A stretch of DNA of 64,000 bases from Alistipes sp. (lineage in GTDB: Bacteria > Bacteroidota > Bacteroidia > Bacteroidales > Rikenellaceae): assembly GCA_017555105.1 (NCBI GenBank), contig JAFZHB010000002.1, positions 1 through 64,000 of the forward strand. Direction: 5' to 3'. The notes beneath the pieces were generated by a model. The model was given only the letters and a program-made list of their open reading frames with translations, was not told the DNA's origin and made no database searches. This document shows positions 9,125-18,397 of the stretch, in pieces (position 1 is the stretch's first letter; every line of letters begins with the position of its first letter). Made by a program: the position numbers and the translations under genes.

Positions 9125-10591
9125 ATGGACAAGAATCTGAAACAGCTTCAGCCTGCCCTGGTGTGGAAGCATTTTGCCGAGATTGTACAGATCCCGCGCC
9201 CCTCGTCGCACGAGGAGAAAATTCGCCAATACATCATCGACTTTGCCAAGGCCAAGGGGCTGGAGTGGAAAGAGGATGCAGCTCACAATGTCTATGTGCG
9301 TAAGCCTGCCACGAAGGGCATGGAGAACCGCAAGGGCGTGGTGATTCAGGCGCACCTGGATATGGTACCGCAGAAGAACAACGATAAGGTATTTGATTTC
9401 GAGAACGACCCGATCGAGGCCTATATCGACGGCGATTGGGTGACGGCTGATGGTACGACGCTCGGTGCCGACAACGGTATTGGTGCTGCGGCTATCTTGG
9501 CCGTGTTGGAGGACGATACGCTCGTACACGGTCCTGTGGAGGGTCTCTTTACGGCCACCGAGGAGACGGGTATGGATGGTGCTTTTGGCCTGGAGGAGGG
9601 TATGTTGCAGGGCGATATGCTCCTGAACCTCGACTCGGAGACCGAGGGCGAGCTCTATGTGGGTTGCGCCGGCGGTATGGACGCAACGACCACCTTTACC
9701 TATGAGGCTGAGGTTGCGCCTGCAGGCGACTATGCGGCCGTGAAGCTGATTGCAAAGGGTATGAAGGGTGGCCACTCGGGTATCCAGATCGGCTACCAGC
9801 GTGCCAATGCCAACAAGGTCCTCTTCCGCCTGCTCGACAGCGCGATGAAGAGCTACGAGATGCAGCTTGCGTCGGTCGATGGCGGCGGTCTGCGCAATGC
9901 CATTCCGCGTGAGGCGGAGGCGGTAGTGGTACTGCCCACGGCGAAGGTGGAGGCCTTCAAGGCTGCTGTTGCGGAGTATGAGCAGACGATCATCAAGGAG
10001 TACGACGAGATTGAGGATTCGATCGCTATCTATACCGAGTCCGTGGCGATGCCTGCCGAGGTGATTCCTACCGAGGTGGCAGCCAAGTTGGCCAAGGCGA
10101 TTATTGGTTGCCCCGATGGCGTCCAGAAGATGTCGATTGCGATGGAGGGTCTGGTGCAGACCTCGACCAACCTGGCACGCGTGGTGTCGGATGGCAAGAC
10201 GATCAAGGTGCAGTGCCTGCTGCGCTCGTCGGTACGCTCGGAGAAGGAGGCCCTGGGTCAGGCGATGGCTGCGGTCTTCTCGTTGGCCGGTGGTGAGACG
10301 GTGCTCTCGGGTAGCTACGATGGTTGGAATCCCAACATGAAGTCGCCCATCTTGGCTGCGATGACCACCTCGTATGAGCAGCTCTACGGCAAGCGTCCCG
10401 CCATCACGGCGATCCACGCCGGTTTGGAGTGCGGTATCATCGGCAGCAAGTATCCGAACCTCGATATGATCTCGTTTGGTCCGACGATCTGCTATCCTCA
10501 CTCGCCCGACGAGAAGGTGGAGATCGCCTCGGTGGCGAAGTTCTACGACTTCCTGCTGCGCACGCTCGAGAATGTGCCCGTAAAGGAGTAA
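9125..10591 (+). CDS. pepD: Aminoacyl-histidine dipeptidase (M20C)
   Basis: Cytosolic zinc dipeptidase of 488 residues, the usual PepD size, which splits Xaa-His and other dipeptides. Metal-binding motifs are present: HLDMVPQ, DGTTLGADNGIGAA, the general-base pair in TATEETGMDGA, and MKGGHSGIQIG in the lid domain. It lies in a run with phoH upstream and the lipid-kinase homolog four bases downstream. No anomaly was seen. Confidence 0.95.
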   Translation: MDKNLKQLQPALVWKHFAEIVQIPRPSSHEEKIRQYIIDFAKAKGLEWKEDAAHNVYVRKPATKGMENRKGVVIQAHLDMVPQKNNDKVFDFENDPIEAYIDGDWVTADGTTLGADNGIGAAAILAVLEDDTLVHGPVEGLFTATEETGMDGAFGLEEGMLQGDMLLNLDSETEGELYVGCAGGMDATTTFTYEAEVAPAGDYAAVKLIAKGMKGGHSGIQIGYQRANANKVLFRLLDSAMKSYEMQLASVDGGGLRNAIPREAEAVVVLPTAKVEAFKAAVAEYEQTIIKEYDEIEDSIAIYTESVAMPAEVIPTEVAAKLAKAIIGCPDGVQKMSIAMEGLVQTSTNLARVVSDGKTIKVQCLLRSSVRSEKEALGQAMAAVFSLAGGETVLSGSYDGWNPNMKSPILAAMTTSYEQLYGKRPAITAIHAGLECGIIGSKYPNLDMISFGPTICYPHSPDEKVEIASVAKFYDFLLRTLENVPVKE

Positions 10592-10595
10592 CGAG

Positions 10596-11567
10596 GTGGG
10601 TATCCAGGATCAACAGTGGTTTGTAATTGTCAATCCCGTGGCCGATAAGGGTCACGGGCTTGATGATTTTCCGCTGATCTCACGCCTCCTGCGCGAGGCG
10701 GGCATCCACGCCGAACCTCTCTTCACGGAGCATAAGTTCCACGCTACGGAGCTCACCGTGACGGCCGTCAAGGAGGGTTTCCGCCGCATCATCGTAGTGG
10801 GTGGCGTGGGTACGCTCCACGAGGTGGTCAACGGCCTCTTCATCCAGCAGGAGGTCGATCCGAAGGAGGTGCTGCTGGCGATGATAGCCGTCGGCTCGGG
10901 TAACAACTGGGTTCGAGCCTTTGGTACTTCGACCCGTTATCAGGATGCCATCCGCCACATCGCCGAGGGATACTCCTTCCTGCAGGATGTCGGCGTGGTG
11001 AGCTACGAGGAGTCGCTCTATCGGCAGGAACGCTACTTTGCCAATGTGGCGGGTGTGGGCTTTGATGCCTTCCTGCTGCGTCGTATGAACCACCTGCAAA
11101 AATTGGGTCGCACGAGTGGATGGCGTAAGTTCCTCTGCGTGTTGAGCAACTACTTTCTCTACAAATCGACCGGCATGAAGATCTGGGTCGATGATCAGCG
11201 CATCTACAACGGCTTGATGTTCTCGATCGCCCTCGGTATCTGTAAATACAACGGCGACGGCGTGCAGCAGCTGCCCGAGGCGGTGGCTGACGATGGACTG
11301 CTCGACCTCTCGCTCGTTAAGCCGATCCACTTCTGGCACCTGCTCTTCCGTATGCGTTACCTCTACAACGGAGGTATCTACCGCATCGGCCATGTCCTCC
11401 ATGCACGAGGACGCAAGGTGCGGATCGAGTCCTCGCCCGAGGTCTCGTTGGAGGTCGATGGCGAGTTGCTGGGCGAGACTCCGTTGGAGTTCTCCGTCAT
11501 GCCAAAGGCGATTCGGGTTGTGGTGAGCAAAGAGTTTTACGAGCAAAACGAAAAGAGATGCAAGTAG
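10596..11567 (+). CDS. Diacylglycerol/sphingosine kinase-like lipid kinase with altered GGDGT motif
   Basis: A 323-residue protein of the DAGK catalytic / NAD-kinase-like fold. It begins WFVIVNPVADKGHG, the normal first strand and loop of this family, so the GTG at 10596 is the best start; no nearby ATG would keep this segment. The nucleotide-binding signature, normally GGDGT, reads VVGGVGTLHEV here, with Val71 (codon GTG) in place of Asp. The rest looks intact (VGSGNNWVRAFG, then a C-terminal sandwich domain). Whether activity is kept is uncertain. The stop codon lies in the loop of the downstream terminator. Confidence 0.85.
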   Translation: MGIQDQQWFVIVNPVADKGHGLDDFPLISRLLREAGIHAEPLFTEHKFHATELTVTAVKEGFRRIIVVGGVGTLHEVVNGLFIQQEVDPKEVLLAMIAVGSGNNWVRAFGTSTRYQDAIRHIAEGYSFLQDVGVVSYEESLYRQERYFANVAGVGFDAFLLRRMNHLQKLGRTSGWRKFLCVLSNYFLYKSTGMKIWVDDQRIYNGLMFSIALGICKYNGDGVQQLPEAVADDGLLDLSLVKPIHFWHLLFRMRYLYNGGIYRIGHVLHARGRKVRIESSPEVSLEVDGELLGETPLEFSVMPKAIRVVVSKEFYEQNEKRCK

Positions 11568-11581
11568 TTGCATCTCTTTTC
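11550..11581. terminator. Bidirectional terminator after the lipid kinase
   Basis: Perfect 14-base arms (11550-11563 and 11568-11581) with GAAAAGAG / CTCTTTTC ends around a four-base loop that contains the kinase stop codon. It also serves the convergent lipoprotein gene. Confidence 0.85.
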
Positions 11582-11604
11582 ATTTAGTTAGGTGTGGTGA
11601 TCGG

Positions 11605-12177
11605 TTACATCCCTTCTACCACCTCTACCTCGGTCACAACCCAGCCAAAGAGGTCGTTGGCGCATTGGCTCTCCAATTGGCGGATCTGCGAGGTGTTGGT
11701 CGTGTCGGCCAAGACTGCGTTGAAGAACTGCCCCATGGTGAGGTAGGTGTTATTGACTTTTGCGGCAAAGCAGTTGTAGAACTGTCGCTGCTGTGCAAAG
11801 TCCAAGCCCGCAGGCAGAACACCCTCGGCCACCAGATAGGGGTAGGGGTAGATGTGGCGCATGTTGTGGCGATCGGCATTCAGCAGATCGACAATCGTCT
11901 CCACGACGACCACATCTACTGTGTCCTGCGCGCCGGGCATCTGAATAAAGGCGGCATAGACCGGATAGGCCGCCTCAATCTCTCCCGCCACATCGTCGGC
12001 GAAGAGGAGATACTCGGCATCCGTGAGGTCGTTCAGGTAGACCCAATCGCGGTATGCGGCCAGGCTTTCGCGCATCGCCTTGCGCTCTTGGTGCTTCCAT
12101 TCGCGTTTGGCCGAGCAACCCATCAGACCAACCACAATCACTGCCACCACGGGCAGACTGAGTAGAAATCGTTTCAT
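11605..12177 (-). CDS. Lipoprotein of unknown function, third gene of the thiamine operon
   Basis: A 190-residue protein with a lipoprotein signal (basic start, hydrophobic stretch, lipobox VGLMGC with Cys at residue 21). The mature part is mostly helical and acidic, with several aromatic residues, and I recognise no domain. It follows pnuT by about 53 bases on the same strand and is the last gene of the TPP-riboswitch operon, a place where related operons often carry thiamine pyrophosphokinase. Membership in that regulon is an inference from position. Confidence 0.7.
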   Translation of the reverse strand: MKRFLLSLPVVAVIVVGLMGCSAKREWKHQERKAMRESLAAYRDWVYLNDLTDAEYLLFADDVAGEIEAAYPVYAAFIQMPGAQDTVDVVVVETIVDLLNADRHNMRHIYPYPYLVAEGVLPAGLDFAQQRQFYNCFAAKVNNTYLTMGQFFNAVLADTTNTSQIRQLESQCANDLFGWVVTEVEVVEGM

Positions 12178-12230
12178 GTGCTTCTTGCTTATTGGTTTTA
12201 CGCCCGATCAGTGGGCAAACTTTGTGCCAA

Positions 12231-12815
12231 TCAGCAAGCAGTGAGGCGCGCCTCCCTGCGCCAACGCAGATAACCGGCTACGGCCAAGAGCGTATAGAGC
12301 GTGTAGAGCCCCGCGGTGAAGGGGATACCTTTATAAAGATAGAGCGCCACGGTGATCAGATCCACCACGCCCCAGATGAGCCACTGCTCGACGAGCTTGC
12401 GCGAGAGCATCCACATCGCCACTACCGAGAGTGCTGTGGTGAGGGCATCCCAGAAGGGCACGGTGCTGTTGGTCAGGTGAACCAGTAGCAGGTAGATCAG
12501 CAGATGTGCCACGGCATAGACCCCCACGAGCGGGGCAATCCACCTCAGCGGTGTATGACGGATCGGAAGAGCCTGCTCGTGCGATTTGCGCGGCGCATGG
12601 TGCCATACAAGCCAGCCGTAGAGACCCGCCAATACATAGTAGAGCTGCATCGAGCAGTCGGCATAGAGCCCCGCCTTGAAGTAGAGCACGCCGTGCACAC
12701 AGGGCATAATGAGCCCGACGATCCAGAGTCGGATGTCGGCTCGATACTCCAACCAGAGGTAGAGCAGTCCCAAGGTGATGCCGACTAATTGTAGTATCAG
12801 TTTCCAATCCATCAT
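12231..12815 (-). CDS. pnuT: Thiamine transporter PnuT (PnuC family)
   Basis: Inner-membrane PnuC-family facilitator of 194 residues with about seven hydrophobic helices. It carries the family's aromatic motifs, such as SMQLYYVLAGLYGWLVWH and QWLIWGVVDLITVALYLYKG. PnuC proteins carry nicotinamide riboside, but paralogs behind TPP riboswitches in Bacteroidetes (PnuT) carry thiamine. The riboswitch and TonB receptor just upstream (23-base gap) support thiamine here. Starts at 12815 or 12812 are both possible (two adjacent Met codons). Confidence 0.88.
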   Translation of the reverse strand: MMDWKLILQLVGITLGLLYLWLEYRADIRLWIVGLIMPCVHGVLYFKAGLYADCSMQLYYVLAGLYGWLVWHHAPRKSHEQALPIRHTPLRWIAPLVGVYAVAHLLIYLLLVHLTNSTVPFWDALTTALSVVAMWMLSRKLVEQWLIWGVVDLITVALYLYKGIPFTAGLYTLYTLLAVAGYLRWRREARLTAC

Positions 12816-12838
12816 AGCGAAAGAGTCCTATTCCTTTG

Positions 12839-15061
12839 TTAAAAGCAGACGGTGATATTACCCAGGCAGTGGAGCGGTGCTTGCGGGAAGTAGAAGGCTT
12901 CGTCGTAGCGCACGCCGTCCCACATGTAGGAGTAGCCGTAGCCGTTGCTCGAGTAGAGTCGGTTGAAGAGGTTGTTGATCTGTAAACCAAAGCGTACCTC
13001 GCGCACCAGCTTGGTATGGAGCGTGTAGCCCAGGTGGAGATCCGTCACCGTGTAGCGATCCAGCGTGAGCGCCTCCGTCTCGTTGTTCGTGAAGTACTGC
13101 TTGCCGACAAAGCGCGTGTTAAACTGCGCCGAGAATCCCTTGTGGTGGAGCTCCAACGCCAGGCTTCCCATCATCGAGGGGGAGTAGGCGATCGTCTTCT
13201 TGCCCAGATTCTGCCCGTAGGTTGGGCTCTCGGCTAGGGCGTCGATGTAGTTCTCAATCTTGTTCTCGCTCAGCGTGGCATTGCCGCTCATGCGCAACCA
13301 GGGTGTCGCCTCCCAGGCGGTCGTCAGCTCTACACCGCGGCGGTAGCTGTCGGGCACATTGATGTTGAGCGCATCCGATCCCTCGTTTACCATGCCCGTC
13401 GGTACCAGCTGGTCGCGGTACTGCATCCAATAGAGGTTGATCCCCCAACTAAACTCCTCGCCTCGGAAGGTGTAGCCCGCCTCGTAGTCGAAGAGCTGCT
13501 CGCGTGTGGGGTAGCTCTCCTCGCTCGAGAAGTGGTAACGATCGGTGTAGTCCGAGCGGGTCGGCTCCTTCTGTGCAATGGCAAACGAGGCGTAGAGCGT
13601 GCTCCGCTTCGAGGGTCGCCACTGCAGACCAAGGTGGGGATTGAGGAAGTTGAATCGCTCATCGACGGCAATGGGCTGCATGCCGACCTCGGGGCTGACG
13701 AAGTTGTCGTTCACGCCCCACGCCTTGTAGCGCACATGGCGCAGTTGCAGATCGGCGAAGAGCGTGAGCTGCTCCGTGGCTTGCCACGATCCGCGAGCAA
13801 AGAGGTTACCGTCGCGTTTCTTGACATCGTTGTCGTACCAGCGTGCATCGCGGTCGAGCGTGGGGTGTTGATCCACCCACTCCAAATCGCCCCAGTGAGG
13901 CGAACGGTAGAGGCTCCACGAACCGCCAAAGGTGAGGTGCAGGCGCGAGGAGGTGTAGTTCACCGTACCCTGAAGACCGCCCAGATCGTTCTGCATCACC
14001 TTACGGCGGATCAGATCCTGCTCGATGGAGTAGTCGCTCCCGATGCCATACTCGGCTAGCGTGGCATCGTCGCGGTACTGCTTGTAGTAGCCGTAGCCGT
14101 AGGTGTAGAAGAGGGTGGTTTGGAGGCTCCATCGCTGATTGAAACGGTGGTTGATCAGCAGTTGATTGTTCAGTTGCAGGTAGTTGTCCGTCTGGTCGTC
14201 GTAGTAATCCACCCGCGTGCCATCTTCTAATAGGAAGCGACCATCGGTCGATACATATTGGCCGCTGGTGTGGTAGCAACGACCGTAGCGTGCCATATCC
14301 TCCTTTGAAACGCCGTTGTAGGTGAGGTAGGTCTTCGCTTTGCCGCCAAAGGAGAGCAACTTAATGGTTGTTGCCCCCTTGTAATAGCCCGTCTGGAAGA
14401 GGTACGATCCCAACTCCGTTGCTCCGCGGTCGATATAGCCGTCCGATCCGATATGGGTCAGGCGCGCATCAATCGCCCAACGCCCACCGAGCAATCCGGA
14501 GGAGAGTGCGATGGCCTGCTTCTGTGTGTTGTACGCACCGTAGGAGAGCGAGGACTCGCCACCGAAGGCTCTTTGTGGCGTGTCGGTGGTCATGGCTACC
14601 GCACCGCCAAAAGCACCCGTGCCGTTGGTCGAAACACCTGCCCCTCGCTGCACTTGCACCGAGCCCACGGCCGAGATCAGGTCGGGCGTGTCGTACCAAT
14701 ACATGGCATGGGAGTCAGGGTTGTTCATCGCTACGCCGTTGATCGTCACATTCAGGCGCGTGGCATCCGTGCCGCGCAGACGGATCGAGGTGGCGCCAAT
14801 GCCGATGCCGGTCTCATTGGTGGCGATCATCGAGGGGGTCAGTGCCAAGAGCGAGGGTAGATCCGTTCCGTAGCTGTTCTGTTGGATCGTGGCTTCGCGG
14901 ATCTCGGTGAAGGCCACGGGGGTCTCGGCCGTGGCGCGTGTGGCCGTGATCTCGATCTGCTGCAGGTGGAAGAGTTCGAGCGAGTCGCTGTCATCGTGTG
15001 CTGCAGCGGGGTTCGCGAGGGTGGCTGCAAGAGCCGTCAGAAAATAAAAAATCCTTTTCAT
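12839..15061 (-). CDS. TonB-dependent outer-membrane receptor, probable thiamine uptake
   Basis: A 740-residue outer-membrane receptor with a signal peptide (cut after ...NPAAA), a TonB-box-like IEITATRA, a plug domain (SIRLRGTDATRLNVTINGVAMN, GSVQVQRGAGVSTNG) and a 22-strand-type barrel ending in TVCF. It lacks the N-terminal carboxypeptidase-like domain of SusC proteins. A TPP riboswitch in its leader and pnuT downstream point to thiamine or a thiamine precursor as the ligand. Energy would come from TonB-ExbBD, which is not in the window. Confidence 0.92.
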   Translation of the reverse strand: MKRIFYFLTALAATLANPAAAHDDSDSLELFHLQQIEITATRATAETPVAFTEIREATIQQNSYGTDLPSLLALTPSMIATNETGIGIGATSIRLRGTDATRLNVTINGVAMNNPDSHAMYWYDTPDLISAVGSVQVQRGAGVSTNGTGAFGGAVAMTTDTPQRAFGGESSLSYGAYNTQKQAIALSSGLLGGRWAIDARLTHIGSDGYIDRGATELGSYLFQTGYYKGATTIKLLSFGGKAKTYLTYNGVSKEDMARYGRCYHTSGQYVSTDGRFLLEDGTRVDYYDDQTDNYLQLNNQLLINHRFNQRWSLQTTLFYTYGYGYYKQYRDDATLAEYGIGSDYSIEQDLIRRKVMQNDLGGLQGTVNYTSSRLHLTFGGSWSLYRSPHWGDLEWVDQHPTLDRDARWYDNDVKKRDGNLFARGSWQATEQLTLFADLQLRHVRYKAWGVNDNFVSPEVGMQPIAVDERFNFLNPHLGLQWRPSKRSTLYASFAIAQKEPTRSDYTDRYHFSSEESYPTREQLFDYEAGYTFRGEEFSWGINLYWMQYRDQLVPTGMVNEGSDALNINVPDSYRRGVELTTAWEATPWLRMSGNATLSENKIENYIDALAESPTYGQNLGKKTIAYSPSMMGSLALELHHKGFSAQFNTRFVGKQYFTNNETEALTLDRYTVTDLHLGYTLHTKLVREVRFGLQINNLFNRLYSSNGYGYSYMWDGVRYDEAFYFPQAPLHCLGNITVCF

Positions 15062-15087
15062 TGTTTAACTTTTTAAAGTTTAACCTG

Positions 15088-15095
15088 AAAAGGGG
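15088..15095 (-). promoter_or_regulatory. Segment able to pair with the riboswitch 5' end (possible expression platform)
   Basis: In the minus-strand RNA this reads CCCCUUUU and is perfectly complementary to AAAAGGGG at 15257-15264, which forms the 5' edge of the TPP aptamer (P2 region). The two pairings would compete. It lies about 26 bases before the start codon, and a further A/U-rich hairpin (15063-15084) lies directly before the ATG. The switching role is inferred. Confidence 0.4.
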
Positions 15096-15109
15096 TCTGA
15101 AGAATGTTG

Positions 15110-15265
15110 ATTATGCACTCCCGGTCTCGGCATTATCCGTATCCGGTTCAATGGGTATAATCTCAGCCCAAGTACCTCGCCCGATTTGTTGCGCACCAAA
15201 TCCTTGTTCAACAGCCGTCCATTGACCGACCGCGCGGCGAAGTGCTTTGTAAGGCACCCCTTTTG
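15110..15265 (-). ncRNA. TPP riboswitch (THI element)
   Basis: The minus-strand RNA contains the hallmark TPP aptamer blocks in order: GGGGUGCC (15253-15260), GGGCUGAGAUUAUACCC (about 15153-15169), GAACCGGAU (about 15141-15149) and GGAUAAUGCC (15126-15135), then GGGAG. These match the conserved P2/P3/P4/P5 core. The P3 arm is very long, about 80 bases between GGUGCC and GGGCUGAGA, against a few bases in typical bacterial examples. It precedes a TonB receptor and PnuT, the expected thiamine uptake context. Confidence 0.93.
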
Positions 15266-15272
15266 TCGAGGA

Positions 15273-15303
15273 CAAAGTTACGCAATGAAATTCAAAAATC
15301 AAA
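15273..15303 (-). promoter_or_regulatory. Promoter of the thiamine operon
   Basis: Minus-strand TTTG (15300-15303), a 19-base spacer, then TAACTTTG (15273-15280), a full consensus match. The start point predicted from it falls at the 5' edge of the aptamer. The -33 box lies inside an AT-rich repeat copy. Confidence 0.75.
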
Positions 15304-15322
15304 ATTTAGAATTCAAAAATAG
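15284..15322. repeat. AT-rich dispersed repeat, copy 1
   Basis: Contains AATTCAAAAATC, AAAATTTAGAATTC and AAAAAT in series. It shares the core AAAATTTAGAATTC with copies at 22171 and elsewhere. Located between the TPP riboswitch promoter and the xylA terminator. Confidence 0.6.
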
Positions 15323-15325
15323 AAA

Positions 15326-15354
15326 AAGGGCAACCAAGAACCTTGGTTGCCCTT
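15326..15354 (-). terminator. Terminator of xylA
   Basis: Perfect 13-base arms (15326-15338 and 15342-15354) with a three-base loop. On the minus strand it is followed by a T-rich tail, and it ends the xylB-xylA transcript. Confidence 0.85.
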
Positions 15355-15380
15355 AATAGCCTTTAATGGCCTTTGTTCGA

Positions 15381-16691
15381 TTAGATGTACATATTGACAA
15401 TCGACTCGTAGAGCTCCTGCTTGCCACTGATCTGCTTCGGCTCGTGCGTCAAAGCGTACTCGGCAACCTCCTCCAGCGTCAGCTTGCCCTCCTCGAAGGC
15501 CTTACCCTCGCCGGCATCGTACGATGCGTAGCGATCGGCTACCATCTGCTTGTAGGGCGAGTTCTCCAGGATGTCGGCTGCGATCAAGAGCGCGCGTGCC
15601 ATTACATCCATACCCGTGATGTGGGCAATGAAGAGATCCTCTGCGTCGGTCGAGTTGCGGCGCACCTTGGCGTCGAAGTTCGTACCACCGCCCTGCAGAC
15701 CGCCACCGCGAACAATTACGAGCATTGCCTGTACCAGCTCGTAGAGGTCGATCGGGAACTGGTCCGTATCCCAACCGTTCTGGTAGTCACCGCGGTTGGC
15801 GTCGATCGAACCGAGCATGCCGGCATCAACGGCGCACTGCAGCTCGTGCTCGAAGGTGTGACCTGCGAGCGTAGCGTGGTTCACCTCGATGTTCACCTTG
15901 AAGTCCTTATCCAGACCGTGTGCACGCAGGAAGCCGATCACCGTCTCGGTGTCAACATCGTACTGGTGCTTCATCGGCTCCATCGGCTTCGGCTCGATCA
16001 GGAAGTTACCCTTGAAGCCCTGCTTGCGCGCGTAATCGCGAGCCATCGTCAGCATCGTGGCCATGTGGCTCTTCTCGCGCTTCATGTCGGTGTTCAGCAG
16101 CGACATATAACCCTCGCGGCCGCCCCAGAATACATAGTTCTCACCACCCAGCTCGATCGTAGCGTCGATCGCGTTCTTGATCTGGTACATGGCGCGAGCT
16201 GCAGCGTTGAAGTCGGGGTTCGTCGATGCACCGTTCATATAGCGGGCGTTGCTGAATACATTGGCCGTACCCCACAGCAGCTTGATGCCCGTCTCGGCCT
16301 GCTTCTGCTTGGCGTAAGCAACGATCTCCTTCAGGTTCTCGGCATACTTCTTCGGATCCGGATCCTCATCTACGAGGTCTACATCGTGGAAGCAGTAGTA
16401 CTCGATGCCCATCTTCTGCATGAACTCGAAACCTGCGTCCATCTTTGCCTTGGCGCGCTCGATCGGGCAGGCCGACTCGTTCCAGGCGAACTGCTTCGTG
16501 CCACCGCCAAACTGATCAGCACCCTCGGCACAGAGCGTGTGCCACCAAGCCATCGAGAAGCGCAGCCAATCCTTCATCTTGCGACCGGCTACGACCTGCT
16601 CGGGGTTGTAGTAGTGAAATGCCATCGGATTCTTCGAATCCTTACCCTCGAACGGGATCTTGCCGATCTCGGGGAAATACTGTTTTGCCAT
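15381..16691 (-). CDS. xylA: Xylose isomerase
   Basis: Converts D-xylose to D-xylulose in the cytoplasm. The 436-residue length is normal for the class II enzyme. Signature segments are present: the catalytic His region [14 protein letters not shown], the metal site FWGGREGY, and [18 protein letters not shown] followed by GSIDANRGD. It is translated 22 bases after xylB, giving a two-gene xylose operon. No xylose transporter or regulator is in the window. Confidence 0.97.
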   Translation of the reverse strand: MAKQYFPEIGKIPFEGKDSKNPMAFHYYNPEQVVAGRKMKDWLRFSMAWWHTLCAEGADQFGGGTKQFAWNESACPIERAKAKMDAGFEFMQKMGIEYYCFHDVDLVDEDPDPKKYAENLKEIVAYAKQKQAETGIKLLWGTANVFSNARYMNGASTNPDFNAAARAMYQIKNAIDATIELGGENYVFWGGREGYMSLLNTDMKREKSHMATMLTMARDYARKQGFKGNFLIEPKPMEPMKHQYDVDTETVIGFLRAHGLDKDFKVNIEVNHATLAGHTFEHELQCAVDAGMLGSIDANRGDYQNGWDTDQFPIDLYELVQAMLVIVRGGGLQGGGTNFDAKVRRNSTDAEDLFIAHITGMDVMARALLIAADILENSPYKQMVADRYASYDAGEGKAFEEGKLTLEEVAEYALTHEPKQISGKQELYESIVNMYI

Positions 16692-16713
16692 AGTTTGATA
16701 GTTATTTATTGGT

Positions 16714-18195
16714 TTATTGTAATCTTGCTTTTACAGCCTTTTTCCACTGCTCGTAGGCCTCCTCGAGCGCCTCACGATCCTCCTCACGCGGCTCGACTAC
16801 CTCCAGACATTGCAACGAGGCGAAGGCCTCCTCGCGGCTCTTGTAGTAACCAGCACCGAGCGCACCACCACGCGCAGCACCCAGCGAGCCATCCGTATTG
16901 AAGAGCTCGATGCGAGCGCCCGTGAGTGTCGAGAGCGTCTGACGGAAGAGGGGCGAGAGAAAGAGGTTCGCTTTGCCGGCACGAATCACATCGGGCTTCA
17001 GCCCCAGGTCGCGCATTAGGTCGATGCCATAGCGGAACGAGAAGGCGATGCCCTCCTGCGTGGCGCGCAGGATGTGTGCCGTAGTGTGGCGGTTCAGGTC
17101 GATGCCCACCATCGCAGCACCCGTCGTGCGGTTCTCGAGTACACGCTCCGCTCCGTTGCCGAAGGGGAGTACCACCAACCCGTCCGAACCCACCGGCGCC
17201 TGCTCCGCCAGGTCGTTCATTGCTCCATAGTCGAGCTGCAGCTGTACTACATTGCGGCGCATCCACGAGTTGAGGATGCCGGTGCCGTTGATGCAGAGCA
17301 GAATGCCGTAGCGCGGAGCCTCGGGCGTATGGTTCACATGCACAAAGGTGTTGACGCGCGACAGCGGATCGGCCTTCGGCGTGTCGACTACGCCATAGAC
17401 CACGCCGCTCGTGCCACCCGTGGCGGCAATCTCACCCGCCTCCATTACATTGAGCGAGAAGGCGTTGTTGGGCTGGTCACCGGCGCGGTAGGCGATGGGC
17501 GTACCCTCGGGAATGCCGAGTAGCGCCTCCGTAGCTGCATCGGTGCGTGCTTCGATGCCGATCGAGAGACCCGCCTCGGGGATCATCGAGTGGGGGATGC
17601 CGTAGTGGTCGGCAACAAAGTCGGCGCGACGCTCCTCCTTGAAGTCCCAGAGGATCTGCTCCGACAGACCGCTCACCGAGGTTGATACGCGACCCGAGAG
17701 GCGGTAGGCGATGTAGTCGCCCGGCAGGATGAACTGATCCACCTTGGCGAAGAGCTCGGGCTCGTTCTGCTTAACCCACGCCAGCTTCGATGCGGTGAAG
17801 TTACCCGGCGAGTTGAGCGCATGCTCCAAGCAGTAGTCGCGACCAATCGCCTCCAGCGCCTCAGCGCCAATCTCCACGGCGCGCGAGTCGCACCAGATGA
17901 TCGCCTTGCGCAGCGGTTTCTGCTCCTTGTCGAGCACCACAAGACCGTGCATCTGGTAGGTGATGCCGATCGAGACCACCTCCTGCATGGAGTGCTCAGC
18001 GGCAATTTTGCGAATGCCCTCTACGACATATTTCCACCACATCTCGGGATCTTGCTCTGCCCAACCGCTCTTCACGGCGTCGATGGGCATCTCCTGCTGC
18101 GGATTGGTCGACGAGGCAACGCACTGACCCGACGCGATGTCGAGCAGCGAGACCTTGACCGACGACGAGCCGATATCGATTCCTAAACTCTTCAT
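16714..18195 (-). CDS. xylB: Xylulokinase
   Basis: FGGY-family kinase that phosphorylates D-xylulose. The protein of 493 residues starts at [19 protein letters not shown], which is the family N-terminus with its phosphate-1 loop. The open frame extends 24 codons further upstream, but that extension is not conserved in character. The second half has the ATPase signature [10 protein letters not shown]. First gene of the xylB-xylA pair. The 200-base leader holds the galM terminator and no confident consensus promoter. Confidence 0.95.
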   Translation of the reverse strand: MKSLGIDIGSSSVKVSLLDIASGQCVASSTNPQQEMPIDAVKSGWAEQDPEMWWKYVVEGIRKIAAEHSMQEVVSIGITYQMHGLVVLDKEQKPLRKAIIWCDSRAVEIGAEALEAIGRDYCLEHALNSPGNFTASKLAWVKQNEPELFAKVDQFILPGDYIAYRLSGRVSTSVSGLSEQILWDFKEERRADFVADHYGIPHSMIPEAGLSIGIEARTDAATEALLGIPEGTPIAYRAGDQPNNAFSLNVMEAGEIAATGGTSGVVYGVVDTPKADPLSRVNTFVHVNHTPEAPRYGILLCINGTGILNSWMRRNVVQLQLDYGAMNDLAEQAPVGSDGLVVLPFGNGAERVLENRTTGAAMVGIDLNRHTTAHILRATQEGIAFSFRYGIDLMRDLGLKPDVIRAGKANLFLSPLFRQTLSTLTGARIELFNTDGSLGAARGGALGAGYYKSREEAFASLQCLEVVEPREEDREALEEAYEQWKKAVKARLQ

Positions 18196-18340
18196 AAAGA
18201 ATTGTATTTCAGTTCTTTGGTTTTGTGTTCTGCGTTTGTTGATCGAGCGGATTCCTCCCCTCGACAATTTATCAAGGTAAAAATACTACAATGTTTCGTA
18301 CTTTGCAATATCCGTTGTGCTTTTTTTTGCACCACGAAAC

Positions 18341-18372
18341 AAAAAAAGAGACTCTTCTTCGGAAGAGTCTCT
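18341..18372 (-). terminator. Terminator of galM
   Basis: Perfect 11-base arms (18347-18357 and 18362-18372) with a four-base loop, followed on the minus strand by a seven-base T run (18341-18347). It ends the ychF-gltX-galM direction. Confidence 0.85.
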
Positions 18373-18397
18373 GAAAGGTTGAATATGGATAGCTTCC

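Noticed and set aside
8096..10501. 801-codon minus-strand open frame opposite phoH and pepD
   Set aside because: Shadow of two well-supported genes; no recognisable motif and an atypical Arg/His/Leu-rich composition.
15111..15302. Small minus-strand open frame of 63 codons upstream of the TonB receptor
   Set aside because: It lies wholly over the TPP riboswitch, which explains the sequence conservation; a common false gene call.
18196..18267. N-terminal extension of xylulokinase
   Set aside because: The 24 extra residues are not like the family, whose N-terminus starts exactly at MKSLGIDIG.
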